Below, piece by piece: positions 1 through 5,765 of a stretch of DNA of 7,030 bases (the stretch's first letter is position 1; every line of letters starts with the position of its first letter). Source of the DNA: Alphaproteobacteria bacterium. GTDB taxonomy: Bacteria > Pseudomonadota > Alphaproteobacteria > CACIAM-22H2. A program made the translations under genes and the position numbers. The stretch spans positions 1-7,030 of the forward strand of contig CANMWW010000108.1 in the NCBI GenBank assembly GCA_947500965.1, given 5' to 3'. The notes beneath the pieces were generated by a model. It was not told the DNA's origin and did not search any database. It worked only from the letters and a program-made list of their open reading frames with translations.

Positions 1-116
1 ACGCCGAGGCGGCCACGGTCCTGCGCGTGGCCGCGAAGCTTCCGGAACCGGCGCCCGCGCAAGCGGACGCACAGGCGGCGCAGGCCGCGCTGGCAGAGGG
101 CGCGGAGCGGCGCTGA
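1..116 (+). CDS. C-terminal end of an unidentified protein (partial)
   Basis: An open frame enters from the left edge (first full codon at base 3) and ends at TGA 114-116, giving about 37 residues. It begins AEAATVLRVAAKLPEP and continues as an Ala/Gln/Glu-rich tail ending GAERR. About 32 of 37 codons end in G or C, like the real genes in this window, and the stop lies only 15 bases before the end of the convergent minus-strand gene, which is normal gene packing. The tail looks like a low-complexity helical C-terminus and carries no diagnostic motif, so no function can be given. A chance open frame is possible because stops are rare at this GC content. Confidence 0.45.
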   Translation, partial: AEAATVLRVAAKLPEPAPAQADAQAAQAALAEGAERR

Positions 117-132
117 CGCGGCGCGTCCGCGC
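110..132. terminator. GC-rich hairpin at a convergent gene junction
   Basis: Bases 110-113 (GCGC) pair with 129-132, and GACG (115-118) pairs with CGTC (124-127), with one T/C mismatch (114/128) and a small CGGCG loop. The hairpin covers the stop codon of the plus-strand tail and the 15-base gap before the stop of the minus-strand SIS gene. That position suits a bidirectional terminator or transcript-end stabiliser. There is no T-tract on either side, so it is not a classical intrinsic terminator, and hairpins of this size are common by chance at this GC content. Confidence 0.25.
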
Positions 133-704
133 TAGAGCAGGTTCGCGTGGCGCGCGCGCAGGTCGGCGAAGCCGAGCCCGCGCATGCGCATCGCCTCGAG
201 CACCACGAGTTCGCAGAACACCGCCAGCGCAAGCTCGTACTGGCTGCCCATCGGCATCGCGGAGGGACGCGCGGCGGTCATGTCGTCGCGCATCGTCTGC
301 CCCGGCAGCAGGACGAAGCGGTCGGCGAGGTCCGAGGCGGCGCCGCGCGCGACCGCGCCGATGACGAGCACCCGCGCGCCCGCGGCGCGCGCCGCCGCCG
401 CGTGTGCCGCGCCGGAGGGCAGGTCGCCCGTGGACGCGTTCACGACCAGGAGGTCGCCCGGCCCGACCGACGGCGCGGTCATGTCCCCGACCATGTGGGC
501 GTCGAGCCCCGCGTGGAAGAGCCGCATCGTGAGCCCGCGCAGCACCAGCCCGGTCCGGCCGGCCGAATGGAGGAGGACGCGCCGCGCAGCCAGAAGTTCG
601 CCGGCGACGATCGCCGCGGCGTCAGCGGGCATGTGCGCGAGGACGGAATCGACCTCCGCAAGAAGCGGCGCCGCGGCGTCGCGCAGGGTCGGCTTCGCGC
701 TCAC
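132..704 (-). CDS. SIS-domain protein, 6-phospho-3-hexuloisomerase (HxlB/PHI)-like
   Basis: A 190-residue sugar-isomerase (SIS) domain protein, close to the usual PHI length of about 180-190. PHI enzymes interconvert hexulose 6-phosphate and fructose 6-phosphate in the cytoplasm. Family features, compared from memory: AGRTGL at 48-53 (AGRSGL in PHI), MRLFHAG at 60-66, VGDMTAP at 72-78, PMGSQYE at 151-157, and the hallmark C-terminal RHANL at 185-189. The phosphosugar loop is altered: where PHI has SGSGET, this protein has NASTGDL (89-95), so the substrate may not be the classical one. The GTG start at 704-702 overlaps the TGA of the ABC ATPase gene (GTGA), so translational coupling is expected. 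No hexulose-6-phosphate synthase gene is seen. Family assignment is firm; the reaction is not. Confidence 0.88.
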   Translation of the reverse strand: MSAKPTLRDAAAPLLAEVDSVLAHMPADAAAIVAGELLAARRVLLHSAGRTGLVLRGLTMRLFHAGLDAHMVGDMTAPSVGPGDLLVVNASTGDLPSGAAHAAAARAAGARVLVIGAVARGAASDLADRFVLLPGQTMRDDMTAARPSAMPMGSQYELALAVFCELVVLEAMRMRGLGFADLRARHANLL

Positions 705-1504
705 GGCATGGCGCCGTCCGCGGCGCCCCTGGTGAGCACACCGCGCGCGAGGAAGAGGTCGGTGATCTCCTGCGCGAGCTCCGCGAAGCGCGGGGCGCGG
801 CGCGCGGCGAGACCCCTCGGCCGCGGCAGGTCGACGTCCAGGATGCGCTCGATGCGGCCGGGGCGTGGCGACATCACGACGACGCGGTCGGAGAGCAGCA
901 CCGCCTCGTCGATCGAGTGCGTGATGAACACCACGGTCTTGCGCGACGACAGCCAGAGCGCCTCGAGGTCGATGCGCATCTGCTCGCGCGTCAGCGCGTC
1001 CAGGGCGCCGAAGGGCTCGTCCATCAGCAGCAGCGGGGGATCGTGCAGCAGCGCGCGCGCGATCGCCGCGCGCTGGCGCATGCCGCCCGACAATTCGTGC
1101 GGGTAGCGGTCGGCGAACTCGGCCAGCCCGACCTGCCGCAGCAGCTCGATGGCGCGCGCGCGATGGGCCGCGGGATCCAGCCCGCGCATCTCGACCTGGA
1201 ACAGCACGTTCGAGAGCACGTCGCGCCAGTCCAGCAGCACGGGGCTCTGGAAGACGATGCCGAGGTCGGTCACCGGCGCCTCGACGCGCCGGCCGAGCAC
1301 GGAGGCGTGGCCGGCGTCCGGCGCCATGAGGCCGGCGACGATTCGCATCAGCGTGGACTTGCCGCAGCCCGAGGGCCCGACGATCGAGACGAACTCGCCG
1401 CGGCCGATCGCCAGCGACACGTCGTGGAGCGCGACCGTCTCGCGGCCGTCGCGGCGGAACGTCTTGCCGAGGCGCGAGATCGAGATTCCGTCGCTCGCGT
1501 GCAT
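701..1504 (-). CDS. ABC transporter ATP-binding protein (SsuB/TauB/NrtD type)
   Basis: Cytoplasmic ATPase of 267 residues, the normal size for the nitrate/sulfonate/taurine importer class. All nucleotide-binding motifs are intact: Walker A GPSGCGKST (43-51), Q-loop Gln86, signature LSGGMRQ (138-144), Walker B LLLMDE (158-163) with D-loop FGALD (165-169), and switch His196 in ITHSIDEA. It should power the permease and binding protein encoded on the opposite strand from 2368, as no other importer subunits are visible. The ATG at 1504 is preferred because a GGGGG stretch lies just upstream. A GTG at 1519-1517, overlapping the regulator's TGA, is in frame and would add five residues. The substrate cannot be read from the ATPase. 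Confidence 0.95.
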   Translation of the reverse strand: MHASDGISISRLGKTFRRDGRETVALHDVSLAIGRGEFVSIVGPSGCGKSTLMRIVAGLMAPDAGHASVLGRRVEAPVTDLGIVFQSPVLLDWRDVLSNVLFQVEMRGLDPAAHRARAIELLRQVGLAEFADRYPHELSGGMRQRAAIARALLHDPPLLLMDEPFGALDALTREQMRIDLEALWLSSRKTVVFITHSIDEAVLLSDRVVVMSPRPGRIERILDVDLPRPRGLAARRAPRFAELAQEITDLFLARGVLTRGAADGAMP

Positions 1505-1515
1505 CGCGGCCCCCG

Positions 1516-2310
1516 TCACGCGCTCGCCGCGAGCGGCACGGTCGCGGCGAGCGGCCAGCAGTCGCGCAGGTCCGCCGCCGCGCGCCCCAGCGCCGCTGCA
1601 AGCTCGCGGCGTCGTGCCGGCGGCATGCGCACCACGGGTCCGGCGACCGAGAGCGTGCCGAGCGCCCTGCCCCCCCGCGCGTCGCCGCCGACGGCGACCG
1701 CGACCGCGGCGACGCCGGGCTCGGCCTCCTCGTCCGCGAGCGCCCAGCCGCGGCGACGCACGAGGGCGAGGTCGCGCAGCAGCGCCGTGGCGTCGACGAT
1801 CGTGCGCGGCGTCAAGGCCGCCATGCCGCGCGCGCGCAGCAGCCTGCGCACCTCCACGTCGGGCAGCGTCGCGAGCCAGGCCTTGCCGTTCGCCGTCGCA
1901 TGGAGCGCGACGGGGCCGGTCATCGCGGGCTCGTAGCGCAGGCCCGGCAGCGCGCCCTGCGCCGAGCACAGCCAGCCGAGCCCGCCATCCTGCGCGAGGG
2001 TGAGGCGCACCAGCTCGCGGCTGTCGCGCGCGAGGCGGTCGAGCACCGGCTGGCAGACCTCGTGGAGGCCGGTGGCGTCGAAGAGCCTGCGGCCGAGCGC
2101 GGCGAAGCGCAGCGAGAGCCTGTAGCGCCCCGTCGCGGGATCCTGCTCCGCCCAGCCGCGCGCGCAGAGCGGGGCAAGAAGTCGATGGACCGCGCTCTTC
2201 GGGAGCTCGAGCCGCTGCGCGATCGCGGACAGCCTCTCGCCCTCGGGATACTCCGCGAGCAGCTCGATGACGTCTACCGCCCGGGCGAGCGAGGAACCGA
2301 TCATGCGCAT
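1516..2310 (-). CDS. IclR-family transcriptional regulator
   Basis: A 264-residue DNA-binding regulator of typical IclR length. The N-terminal winged helix-turn-helix covers about residues 8-65: LSAIAQRLELPKSAVHRLL (27-45) is the helix-turn-helix and GWAEQDPATGRYRLS the wing. The remainder matches the IclR ligand-binding domain, including ALHATANGKAWLA, RGWALADEEAEPGVAAVAV and LGTLSVAGPVVR. Such proteins bind small metabolites, often aromatic or organic acids, and repress or activate adjacent catabolic genes. It is first in the minus-strand operon and divergent from the permease gene, so it probably controls both arms through the palindrome at 2314-2328. The start may be ATG 2310 or ATG 2304; neither has a clear ribosome-binding site, so a leaderless or near-leaderless transcript is possible. 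A run of seven Gs within the gene does not disturb the frame. Confidence 0.95.
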   Translation of the reverse strand: MRMIGSSLARAVDVIELLAEYPEGERLSAIAQRLELPKSAVHRLLAPLCARGWAEQDPATGRYRLSLRFAALGRRLFDATGLHEVCQPVLDRLARDSRELVRLTLAQDGGLGWLCSAQGALPGLRYEPAMTGPVALHATANGKAWLATLPDVEVRRLLRARGMAALTPRTIVDATALLRDLALVRRRGWALADEEAEPGVAAVAVAVGGDARGGRALGTLSVAGPVVRMPPARRRELAAALGRAAADLRDCWPLAATVPLAASA

Positions 2311-2337
2311 TGACGGAACGGTGTTCCGCTCAATACG
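2310..2337 (+). promoter_or_regulatory. Candidate promoter for the permease operon
   Basis: TTGACG at 2310-2315 matches five of six bases of the -35 consensus. A weak -10-like AATACG lies at 2332-2337 after 16 bases. This would start transcription around 2344 and leave a short leader with the AAGGA ribosome site at 2355-2359. The palindrome 2314-2328 overlaps the -35 element and fills most of the spacer, as in repression by blocking polymerase. The -10 match is poor, so this rests mainly on the -35 and the geometry. Confidence 0.35.
2314..2328. promoter_or_regulatory. Candidate IclR operator, palindrome CGGAAC-N3-GTTCCG
   Basis: CGGAACGGTGTTCCG has perfect 6-bp arms around a 3-bp spacer and lies in the 57-base divergent region, beginning 4 bases upstream of the regulator's first ATG. 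IclR-family regulators generally bind short palindromes in their own divergent promoters, and GGAAC/GTTCC half-sites are common among proteobacterial members. The inverted repeat is seen directly; its use as an operator is inferred from position. Confidence 0.6.
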
Positions 2338-2341
2338 CTTT

Positions 2342-2347
2342 CGTCAA
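2342..2347 (-). promoter_or_regulatory. Possible -35 element for the regulator operon
   Basis: The minus strand also carries TTGACG here, facing the plus-strand copy. At normal spacing its -10 would fall inside the palindrome around 2319-2325, where no good -10 hexamer is visible. Initiation would then fall close to the regulator's first ATG. Position supports it; the missing -10 argues against. Confidence 0.22.
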
Positions 2348-2354
2348 CTGCAAA

Positions 2355-2359
2355 AAGGA
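2355..2359 (+). promoter_or_regulatory. Ribosome-binding site fixing the GTG start of the permease
   Basis: AAGGA lies 8 bases before GTG 2368. This selects a GTG start for the permease gene; no ATG with a similar site lies in that frame nearby. Confidence 0.6.
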
Positions 2360-2367
2360 ATTGGGGA

Positions 2368-3171
2368 GTGGACGCGACCACGACCATCGCCGCGCGCCTG
2401 CGCAAGCCCGCCCTCGTCGCGCTGGGGCTGGGCGGCACGGTCGCCTTCTGGGAGGGCGCGGTGCACGCGCTCGCGATCAAGCCGTTCCTGCTCCCGGCGC
2501 CGTCGCTGGTGCTGCGCCAGCTGGCGCGTCGCTGGGACGTCGTCCTCGACGCGGCGATGTTCACCGCGCAGTCGATGCTCGTCGGCTTCGCCGCCTCGGT
2601 CGTGGTCGGCGTCCTGCTGGCCCTGGTCGTCGCCTTCTCGCGGCGGCTCGAGGAGCTCGTCTACCCCGTGCTGGTCTTCCTGCAGATCGTGCCGAAGATC
2701 GCGGTCGCGCCGCTCTTCCTGATCTGGATCGGGTACGGCCTCACCTCGAAGGTGCTGATCGTCTTCCTGCTGTCGTTCTTCCCCGTGCTGGTCAGCAGCA
2801 TCGCGGCGTTCAAGTCCGTGGACCCGGAGATCATGGACCTCGCGCGCTCCACCGGCGCGCGGGGATGGCGGATCTTCCTCAAGGTGCGGCTGCCGCACGC
2901 GCTGCCGATGCTGTTCACGGGCATCAAGGTCGCGGCCGCGCTCGCGGCGACGGCGGCGGTCGTCGCCGAGTTCGTCGCCTCCGACCGGGGCCTCGGCTAC
3001 AAGATCCAGGAGTACACGAACAACTTCGACACGCCGATGACCTTCGGCGCGATCCTCGTGCTCTGCGCGATGGGGCTCGTCCTCTACGGCGCGGTCGAGG
3101 TCGCCGAGCGGCTGGCGATACCCTGGCACGTGTCGCGCCGCGACGCGCAGGGCGGATCCGCCACGACGTGA
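2368..3171 (+). CDS. ABC transporter permease (SsuC/TauC/NrtB type)
   Basis: Inner-membrane permease of 267 residues in the BPD_transp_1 (MetI-like) family. About six hydrophobic segments are visible, roughly at 15-36, 66-90, 98-121, 128-148, 186-206 and 226-249. The cytoplasmic EAA-type loop that docks the ATPase is clear: ARSTGARGWRIFLKVRLP (159-176), followed by HALP and the conserved Gly185. It would work as a homodimer with the ATPase encoded at 701-1504 and the binding protein at 3201-4190. The GTG start is supported by AAGGA at 2355-2359. It is the first gene of the plus-strand operon, and the binding-protein gene follows after 29 bases. The family is certain; the substrate is unknown. 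Confidence 0.95.
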   Translation: MDATTTIAARLRKPALVALGLGGTVAFWEGAVHALAIKPFLLPAPSLVLRQLARRWDVVLDAAMFTAQSMLVGFAASVVVGVLLALVVAFSRRLEELVYPVLVFLQIVPKIAVAPLFLIWIGYGLTSKVLIVFLLSFFPVLVSSIAAFKSVDPEIMDLARSTGARGWRIFLKVRLPHALPMLFTGIKVAAALAATAAVVAEFVASDRGLGYKIQEYTNNFDTPMTFGAILVLCAMGLVLYGAVEVAERLAIPWHVSRRDAQGGSATT

Positions 3172-3200
3172 GACAACCAATCCAAGGGGAGGACAAGACG

Positions 3201-4190
3201 ATGATGCTTCGACTTCTTGCCACCGGCTGCGCCTTCGCCGCGGCCATGTTCGGCGCCGCGACGGCCTTCGCGCAGGACAAGGTGACCTTCCGGCTGAACT
3301 GGATCCTCTACGGCTTCCACACGCCGTTCTATCTCGGGCTCGAGCGCGGCTACTACCGCGAGGAAGGCATCGACCTGACGATCGGCGAGGGCCAGGGCTC
3401 GGTGCGCGCGGCGCAGACCGTTGGCGCCAAGGGCGACATGTTCGGCCTGTCGGATGGCCCGAGCGTCATCAACGTCGCGACCAAGGGCGCTCCGATCCGC
3501 GCCGTGATGTCGGTCACCAGCTCCTCGCCCTACGCGATCGGCGTGCGCGCCGACGCCGGCGTGCGGACGCTGAAGGACCTCGAGGGCAAGACCATCGCGA
3601 CCGCGCCCGGCGAGGCCGGCCTGCAGCTGCTGCCCGCGGTGTGGAAGGCGAACGGCGTCGACGGCGAGAAGGTCCGCATCCTGCGCGTCGAGGGCGCGGG
3701 CAAGAACGTCGCCGTCGCCGAGAAGCGCGTCGAGGCGCTGATGGCGGGCCTCGACAACCAGTCGATCACGCTGCCGCGCCAGGGCGTGCCGCTGGTCAAT
3801 TTCGGCTACGCGGCCTTCGGCGTGAACACGGTCGGCCTGCAGGTCCACGCCCACGAGGACACGATCCGCAACAACCCCGACCTCGTGCGCCGCTTCGTGA
3901 AGGCGACGGTGCGCTCCTTCGAGGCCGCGATGGCGGACCCGATGGCGTCGATCCGCGCCGGGCAGAAGGTCAAGTCCGACCTCGAGACCGAGCTCAGCCT
4001 CGAGCAGCTGAAGGTCGGCATCGGCCTGATGCCGTCCAAGGCCACGCAGGGCAAGCCCATCGGCTTCATGGCGCCCGAGGACTGGGCGGACACGCTCCAG
4101 CTCATGAAGCAGTACATGGGCCTCGAGACCGGCCAGAAGGCCGAGGACTTCTACACGAACCAGTTCGTCCCCAACGCGCCGCGCGGCTGA
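3201..4190 (+). CDS. ABC transporter substrate-binding protein (NMT1/THI5-like)
   Basis: Periplasmic binding protein of 329 residues. A Sec signal peptide is evident: a hydrophobic Ala-rich stretch ending AFA-QD, with predicted cleavage after Ala24. The mature protein begins with the fold's first strand, RLNWILYGFHTPFYLGLERG (31-50), then GYYREEGIDL and the glycine-rich GEGQGS (62-67). This is the pattern of SsuA/TauA/ThiY-type proteins, in which Trp34, His40 and Tyr44 fall in the ligand-facing N-terminal lobe. LKDLEGKTIATAPG is the usual start of the second lobe. A strong site (AGGGGAGGA, ending 7 bases upstream) supports ATG 3201; ATG 3204 is also possible. Ligands of this family include sulfonates, pyrimidines, nitrate and aromatic acids, so the family does not name the substrate. 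Confidence 0.94.
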   Translation: MMLRLLATGCAFAAAMFGAATAFAQDKVTFRLNWILYGFHTPFYLGLERGYYREEGIDLTIGEGQGSVRAAQTVGAKGDMFGLSDGPSVINVATKGAPIRAVMSVTSSSPYAIGVRADAGVRTLKDLEGKTIATAPGEAGLQLLPAVWKANGVDGEKVRILRVEGAGKNVAVAEKRVEALMAGLDNQSITLPRQGVPLVNFGYAAFGVNTVGLQVHAHEDTIRNNPDLVRRFVKATVRSFEAAMADPMASIRAGQKVKSDLETELSLEQLKVGIGLMPSKATQGKPIGFMAPEDWADTLQLMKQYMGLETGQKAEDFYTNQFVPNAPRG

Positions 4191-4210
4191 TCGCGGACGC
4201 ACTGGCAGGC

Positions 4211-4960
4211 ATGGCCGCGGTGAACCGCCACGACCTGGCCGGGCGGAAGATCGTCGTGACGGGCGGCGCGGGCGGCATCGGCCTCGCCTGCGCCGCCCGC
4301 CTCGCGCGCGACGGCGCCGAGGTCGAGCTCTGGGACCTCGGCGGCGGCGCGCTCGATGCCGCGCGCGCCGCGCTCCCGGGCGCGGTCGCCCGCGCGCTCG
4401 ACGTCACCGACGCCGCGGCCGTCGACGCCGCGATGGCGGCGGCGCGGCCGCGCGGCGTCGTGCACTGCGCGGGCATACTCGGGCCGGTCGTGCCGGCCAC
4501 CGATCTCGCGGCGGCCGACTTCCGCAGGCTGGTCGAGGTCAACCTCACCGGCAGCTTCGTCGTCGCGCGCGCGGCGGCGGCGGAGATGCTGCGGCTGCCG
4601 CGCGAGGGACGGTCGGGCCGGATCGTGCTGATGGGCTCGATCCAGGGCAAGGAAGGCATGGCGCTCGGCGCGGCCTACTCCGCCGCCAAGGCCGGCGTGG
4701 TCGCGCTCGCGAAGAGCATGGCGAAGGAACTCGCGGCCGAGGACATCTGCGTGAACGTCGTGTCGCCGGTCGCGGCGGAGACGGCGATGGCGCGGCAGAT
4801 CACCGCCGCGCGGCGCGCGGACATCCTGTCGCGCATCCCTTCCGGCCGCTTCGTCGAGCTCGAGGAGATCGCGTCCATGGTCGCGTGGATTTGCTCGCCA
4901 GAGGCGAGCTTCTCGACCGGCGCGGTGTTCGACCTGTCGGGCGGCCGCGCCACCTACTGA
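4211..4960 (+). CDS. Short-chain dehydrogenase/reductase (SDR), probably NAD-dependent
   Basis: A classical SDR of 249 residues, full length. The nucleotide-binding TGGAGGIG is at 17-24 and HCAG, the NNAG equivalent, at 85-88. The catalytic tetrad is complete: Asn111, Ser143, Tyr156 and Lys160 (YSAAK). Asp42 sits at the end of the second beta strand, which favours NAD(H) over NADP(H). The C-terminal FSTGAVFDLSGGRATY is the usual FabG-like ending. The segment after the sixth strand reads SPVAAETAM rather than the common SPGxxxTxM. It probably oxidises a secondary alcohol or reduces a ketone derived from the imported compound. The gene starts 20 bases after the binding-protein gene. The start at ATG 4211 has no strong ribosome-binding site; GTG 4220 is an alternative. 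Confidence 0.93.
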   Translation: MAAVNRHDLAGRKIVVTGGAGGIGLACAARLARDGAEVELWDLGGGALDAARAALPGAVARALDVTDAAAVDAAMAAARPRGVVHCAGILGPVVPATDLAAADFRRLVEVNLTGSFVVARAAAAEMLRLPREGRSGRIVLMGSIQGKEGMALGAAYSAAKAGVVALAKSMAKELAAEDICVNVVSPVAAETAMARQITAARRADILSRIPSGRFVELEEIASMVAWICSPEASFSTGAVFDLSGGRATY

Positions 4961-4989
4961 AACGCAACGCAAGTGGATCGGAGCGGGCG

Positions 4990-5691
4990 ATGAGCGGACT
5001 GGCGGGCGAGGCTTTCGTCGCGATTTGGCACGACATCGCGCCCGAGGGCGTCGACGAGTTCCTCGACTGGCACCATCGCGAGCACATGCCCGAGCGCCTC
5101 GGGATCCCGGGCTTCCGGCGGGGGCGGCGCTATGTCCGCGTCGGCGGCGAGGGCCAGGAGTATTTCAACCTCTACGAGGTGGACGCGTTCGAGGTCCTGG
5201 TCGGCCAGGACTATCTCGGCCGGCTCAACGCGCCGACGGAATGGACGAAGCGCGCCGTCCGCCATTTCCGCGACGTGACCCGCGGCCTCTGCCGCGTCGC
5301 CGGCTCGCAGGGCATCGGCCAGGGCGGCATCGCCGCCACGCTGCGCATCGTCGCCGCGACCGATCGCGGCGACCAGCTGCGCCGCCACCTGCTGCGCGAG
5401 GCCATCCCGTCGCTCCTCGATCGCACGGGCATCGTCGGCGCCCATCTCGGCTTCACCGACGAGGCGGGCTCGCGGCTCGAGACCGCCGAGAAGAAGGCCC
5501 GCGGCAGCCTGACCGGCATCCCGCCCTGGGTGCTGGTCGTGGAGGGCATCTCCGCCGAGCGCGTCGCGGCCGCGGTGTCGACGGCGCTGCCGGAGCATGT
5601 CCTCGCGGCGAACGGCGCCGCGGGGCCGGCGACGACGGGCATCTACAGGCTCGAGGCGGCGCGGCTGAAGACGGGCTGGAGCGCGGGCTGA
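4990..5691 (+). CDS. Tandem dimeric alpha/beta-barrel (EthD-like) protein, function unknown
   Basis: A 233-residue soluble protein with no signal peptide or membrane segment. The first half contains FLDWHHREHMPERLGIPGF (24-42), leading to GRRY, the signature seen in ferredoxin-like dimeric alpha/beta-barrel proteins of the EthD/DUF4286 kind. The second half (about 112-233) again starts with a strand (IAATLRIV), a helix (LRRHLLREAIPSLL) and GIVGAHLGF, so two barrel repeats may be fused into one chain. His28, His29, Glu31 and His32 form a notable polar cluster that could be catalytic or metal-binding. GGAG at 4980-4983 supports ATG 4990. Related small barrel proteins include isomerases, monooxygenases and EthD-type accessory proteins in aromatic or cyclic compound breakdown. 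No precise role can be given. Confidence 0.8.
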   Translation: MSGLAGEAFVAIWHDIAPEGVDEFLDWHHREHMPERLGIPGFRRGRRYVRVGGEGQEYFNLYEVDAFEVLVGQDYLGRLNAPTEWTKRAVRHFRDVTRGLCRVAGSQGIGQGGIAATLRIVAATDRGDQLRRHLLREAIPSLLDRTGIVGAHLGFTDEAGSRLETAEKKARGSLTGIPPWVLVVEGISAERVAAAVSTALPEHVLAANGAAGPATTGIYRLEAARLKTGWSAG

Positions 5692-5709
5692 GGCTTGCAT
5701 CCGGGGGAC

Positions 5710-5744
5710 GCCGGGGCCATGGTCCCGGCCCCGCGAGAGGCGGG
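5710..5744 (+). promoter_or_regulatory. Two adjacent hairpins in the leader of the aldehyde dehydrogenase gene
   Basis: GCCGGGGC (5710-5717) pairs with GTCCCGGC (5722-5729) across a CATG loop, with one G-U pair. Directly after it, CCCGC (5730-5734) pairs with GCGGG (5740-5744) across GAGAG. They occupy the 74-base gap between the barrel-protein gene and the dehydrogenase gene, the longest gap in the plus operon. There is no T-tract, so an intrinsic terminator is unlikely. An mRNA processing or stability element is possible, and so is chance. Confidence 0.3.
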
Positions 5745-5765
5745 AATCCCCTTCGAGGAGCAGCC

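Noticed and set aside
1670..1676. Run of seven C (seven G on the coding strand) in the IclR gene, a possible slippage or phase-variation site.
   Set aside because: The frame is intact on both sides, with conserved IclR motifs before and after the run. Runs this short are expected in such GC-rich DNA.
147..2003. Several long open frames on the plus strand across the minus-strand operon (for example 147-1106, 917-1936, 1149-2003).
   Set aside because: They are rich in Arg, Ala, His and Pro, show no family motifs and lie antisense to clear IclR, ATPase and SIS genes. High GC content makes stops rare in every frame.
3201..3272. Possible lipoprotein signal in the binding protein (LATGC, Cys10).
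   Set aside because: The preceding region is only nine residues with a short charged/hydrophobic part, and a much better signal peptidase I site (AFA-QD) follows at residue 24.
3201..4190. Assignment of the importer to taurine, sulfonate, nitrate or thiamine-precursor uptake.
   Set aside because: Motifs fit the broad NMT1/TauA/SsuA group only, and no sulfonate, nitrate or thiamine enzymes are nearby to support a specific ligand.
4961..4975. Short direct repeat AACGC-AACGC after the SDR stop codon.
   Set aside because: Only two copies of five bases, with no matching copy in the other gaps, so it is probably chance.
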